Shown piece after piece: positions 62,601-64,000 of a stretch of 64,000 bases of DNA. Both the position numbers and the translations under genes were made by a program. This DNA is from Bemisia tabaci (Eukaryota; Arthropoda; Insecta; Hemiptera; Aleyrodidae), in contig NC_092800.1 of the NCBI RefSeq assembly GCF_918797505.1, forward strand, positions 46,703,022 through 46,767,021. Reading direction: 5' to 3'. The notes beneath the pieces were generated by a model. That model saw only the letters and a program-made list of their open reading frames with translations. It searched no databases and was not told where the DNA came from. Each line of letters begins with the position of its first letter. The first letter of the stretch is position 1.

Positions 62601-63043
62601 AAAAAGTGAGGTTATGTAACACCAACCGATATGAACCGATTGTCAACGCCAAACTTGCTACTGACTTCACGACGTAAATGGGCGTACAATCCTACCAGCG
62701 AGAATTATCAGGATAACTGGGAGGTGTTTGACTGTAATTTACTCGGGTTAACAAACACTTTGAGCCTAAATTTATGGCGCTGTGAAGAATGATAGAATGG
62801 AGAGTGAGTTTGAGAATGAATTAAATGACTTACTTCGGCTACATTTCTTCGAGGAATGTGAAAAAAAGACAGGAGTAGTTTGAGTTTGACTTGAGTTTGT
62901 AAGTCAGGAAAGCATTCTTTGATATTTCTTAAAACTTCAGCATTCAATTGAGAGCATATTGAGCCTCCTGTCCAAGAGTCATTGGATGTTCCAAGCTTAT
63001 TGTGAAGCCACAGAGAAGTATCACTGTCTCTCACGTTTGCCAT
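53639..63043 (-). CDS. Nelf-A: Negative elongation factor A (NELF-A)
   Basis: Nuclear subunit of the NELF complex, which with DSIF holds RNA polymerase II at promoter-proximal pauses. Ten coding exons (minus strand, 5' to 3'): 62834-63043, 61495-61675, 60562-60647, 59568-59733, 58171-58350, 58032-58061, 56585-56800, 55515-55897, 55037-55136, 53639-53892. They total 1806 nt, 601 codons plus TAA, with every junction AG/GT and in phase. The N-terminal helical domain starts MANVRDSDTSLWLHNKLG, diagnostic of insect NELF-A. Other conserved blocks are MLPLECHYLNKSAL, KHFTLKRKPKSA, RGMPRKM, TPLKGIPSR, KDGGIKLLDITEQP, TPDYAAGL (314-321), and near the C-terminus TRPEKALILGFMAGSRENP. A Gln/Pro-rich stretch at about 390-430 and an Ala-rich run near the C-terminus mark low-complexity segments. 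It is somewhat longer than the human protein (about 530 residues), mainly from the Gln-rich exon. Identity is unambiguous. Confidence 0.97.
58032..58061 (-). CDS. Nelf-A: 30-nt microexon of Nelf-A (EDLNIQAIAS)
   Basis: Flanked by GGTGCAG and GTATTT splice signals. It is a multiple of three and keeps phase 1 between exons 58171-58350 and 56585-56800, so inclusion or skipping both leave the frame open. Regulated skipping is possible but not shown. Confidence 0.75.
59202..59532. mobile_element. CAGGGTTGCC-family MITE in a Nelf-A intron
   Basis: Termini CAGGGTTGCCAAAG and CTGTGGTAACCCTG; interior TTCCTGA/TTTCCAGTTTT repeats as in 29340-29640. More diverged. Ends 35 bp before exon 59568-59733. 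Confidence 0.75.
61085..61337. mobile_element. CTGCCGTGCTAAGGA MITE, old copy in a Nelf-A intron (TSD TATT)
   Basis: Diverged termini CTACCATGATAAGG and CTTAGTGTAGCAG, flanked by TATT at 61081-61084 and 61338-61341. The same length and internal order as the younger copies confirm the family. Confidence 0.75.
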
Positions 63044-63965
63044 TGCTTGGCAGGCTTATCAAAAAATTCCAACTTCCATGACAACTTTCAAAGTTTTAGT
63101 AAACAACTGAAAAATGGAAAATTACTGATAACAACACTTTCCCACTTTTTTTACGGAATCCCGTAAACACACAAAATATGTTGACGTCATCAACCATCGG
63201 CCATCGATGATATGACAGCATAGCAAGTTTGCAACACAATTCATATAGGTACTCTAAATTCAACGACGTTAGTTTTAGTTTGGTTTCAGATGGTTTTTCC
63301 AGAACAAATGAAGATTTAAAAATATTCTCACGTAAATAATTATGACCAGTTACTTTTACTCCTAACAACTGTCACAACCTCCAAATAAATGATTAATGTA
63401 CGCATGGTTTAATCGAAAATCTTGTCACTGAGTGGAGGAGCAAACTGCGCTGCCTCGGTTCAAATTTTTGGCGGGAAGTTATGAAAAGATGGTATTAGGA
63501 GGCGCGGAAAGCAAATAACAGAAAAGAGGTGGCAGATTTCGTAAGTGCGATGACTTTATTATTTCATTTTCCTTTTGCATCACTTTCAATTTCATCACAC
63601 ACTTTAAATATTAAAAAAGAAGTTATCATGTTTGATTCAAGGAACTGAATTCTAACGTGTGGGGGAAAGGGGGGAAGGATTACAGAAAGGCGATTCATGT
63701 AGGGGGGTCGCTGTGCAATATAAATAGAGAACCGTTGGGGATCCTCCCCCCTCCCAAATTATTTGATAATCGAGACGTCTTGGGTGCCATATTAAGCTGC
63801 CTTTACCCCAAAATTGATTGAAGTATGAGTGGACGCAATCAGGCGAGCGCGAGGGTCGTCCACATACAGTGATACATGTAGAGATTCAAAATTTACGATT
63901 TGAGTTTGGGAGCCGTGGCTCGGAGAAAATTCTCTACTTAGGTGCTACCAAGAACGGAGGACGAA
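63044..63965. other. Nelf-A upstream region
   Basis: No coding exon or repeat was recognised. It includes the E2F-like motif and a G-rich patch at 63660-63710 (GGGGGAAAGGGGGG). Confidence 0.4.
63465..63477. promoter_or_regulatory. E2F-like site upstream of Nelf-A
   Basis: TTTTTGGCGGGAA fits the E2F consensus core. It lies about 420 bp upstream of the Nelf-A ATG, in a locally GC-richer patch. Site identity is a motif match only. Confidence 0.25.
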
Positions 63966-64000
63966 ATGGCGAAACAAACCATCACACAGCCTGGAGCAGA
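63966..64000 (+). CDS. Possible first coding exon of a divergent gene, cut by the window edge
   Basis: An ATG in good context (ACGAAATGGCG) opens MAKQTITQPGA, which stays open to the last base. It points away from Nelf-A and would make 63.05-63.96 kb a divergent promoter. Eleven codons are too few to judge coding potential. Confidence 0.15.
   Translation, partial: MAKQTITQPGA

Overview
This is a nuclear window from an insect, most likely a hemipteran or a similar AT-rich, transposon-loaded genome. The reasons are spliced genes with GT-AG introns, a NELF-A protein whose N-terminus looks like the insect orthologue, very long introns and a dense population of short inverted-repeat transposons (MITEs). 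There are no operons, no bacterial genes and no CRISPR. The species cannot be fixed from the sequence.

Layout. (1) About 0-32.4 kb, minus strand: aralar1, the calcium-regulated mitochondrial aspartate/glutamate carrier (SLC25A12/13, citrin/aralar family). Fifteen coding exons with consistent phase are placed from 21732 down to 31, plus a candidate first exon at 32355-32393. The last coding exon or exons lie off the left edge. (2) About 5.87-9.95 kb, plus strand: a complete four-exon secreted S1-family serine protease nested antisense inside one aralar1 intron, with its own TATA-like box, signal peptide and poly(A) signal. (3) About 32.4-53.6 kb: a 21 kb intergenic stretch with no confidently recognised gene but many MITEs, a tRNA-derived SINE, minisatellites, a 4 kb segment bounded by a 33 bp perfect inverted repeat, and a possible alternative first exon of aralar1 near 47 kb. 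(4) 53639-63043, minus strand: Nelf-A, complete in ten coding exons (601 codons plus stop), a subunit of the negative elongation factor that pauses RNA polymerase II. (5) 63.05-64 kb: upstream region of Nelf-A, possibly a divergent promoter.

Aralar1 and Nelf-A are unrelated housekeeping functions (malate-aspartate shuttle; transcriptional pausing). The protease is an independent gene using the intron as a host site. The unusual part of the window is the mobile-element record. Three hAT-type non-autonomous elements have perfect 8 bp target duplications, and one family of about 255 bp has five copies with 4 bp target-site signatures. One MITE insertion can be compared with an empty paralogous site in the same window. 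Several foldback elements would make long hairpins inside the aralar1 and Nelf-A pre-mRNAs. I did not find a convincing wholly new molecular system. The best candidates for a second look are the alternative aralar1 start exons, the divergent nested protease, and the 4 kb inverted-repeat-bounded segment.
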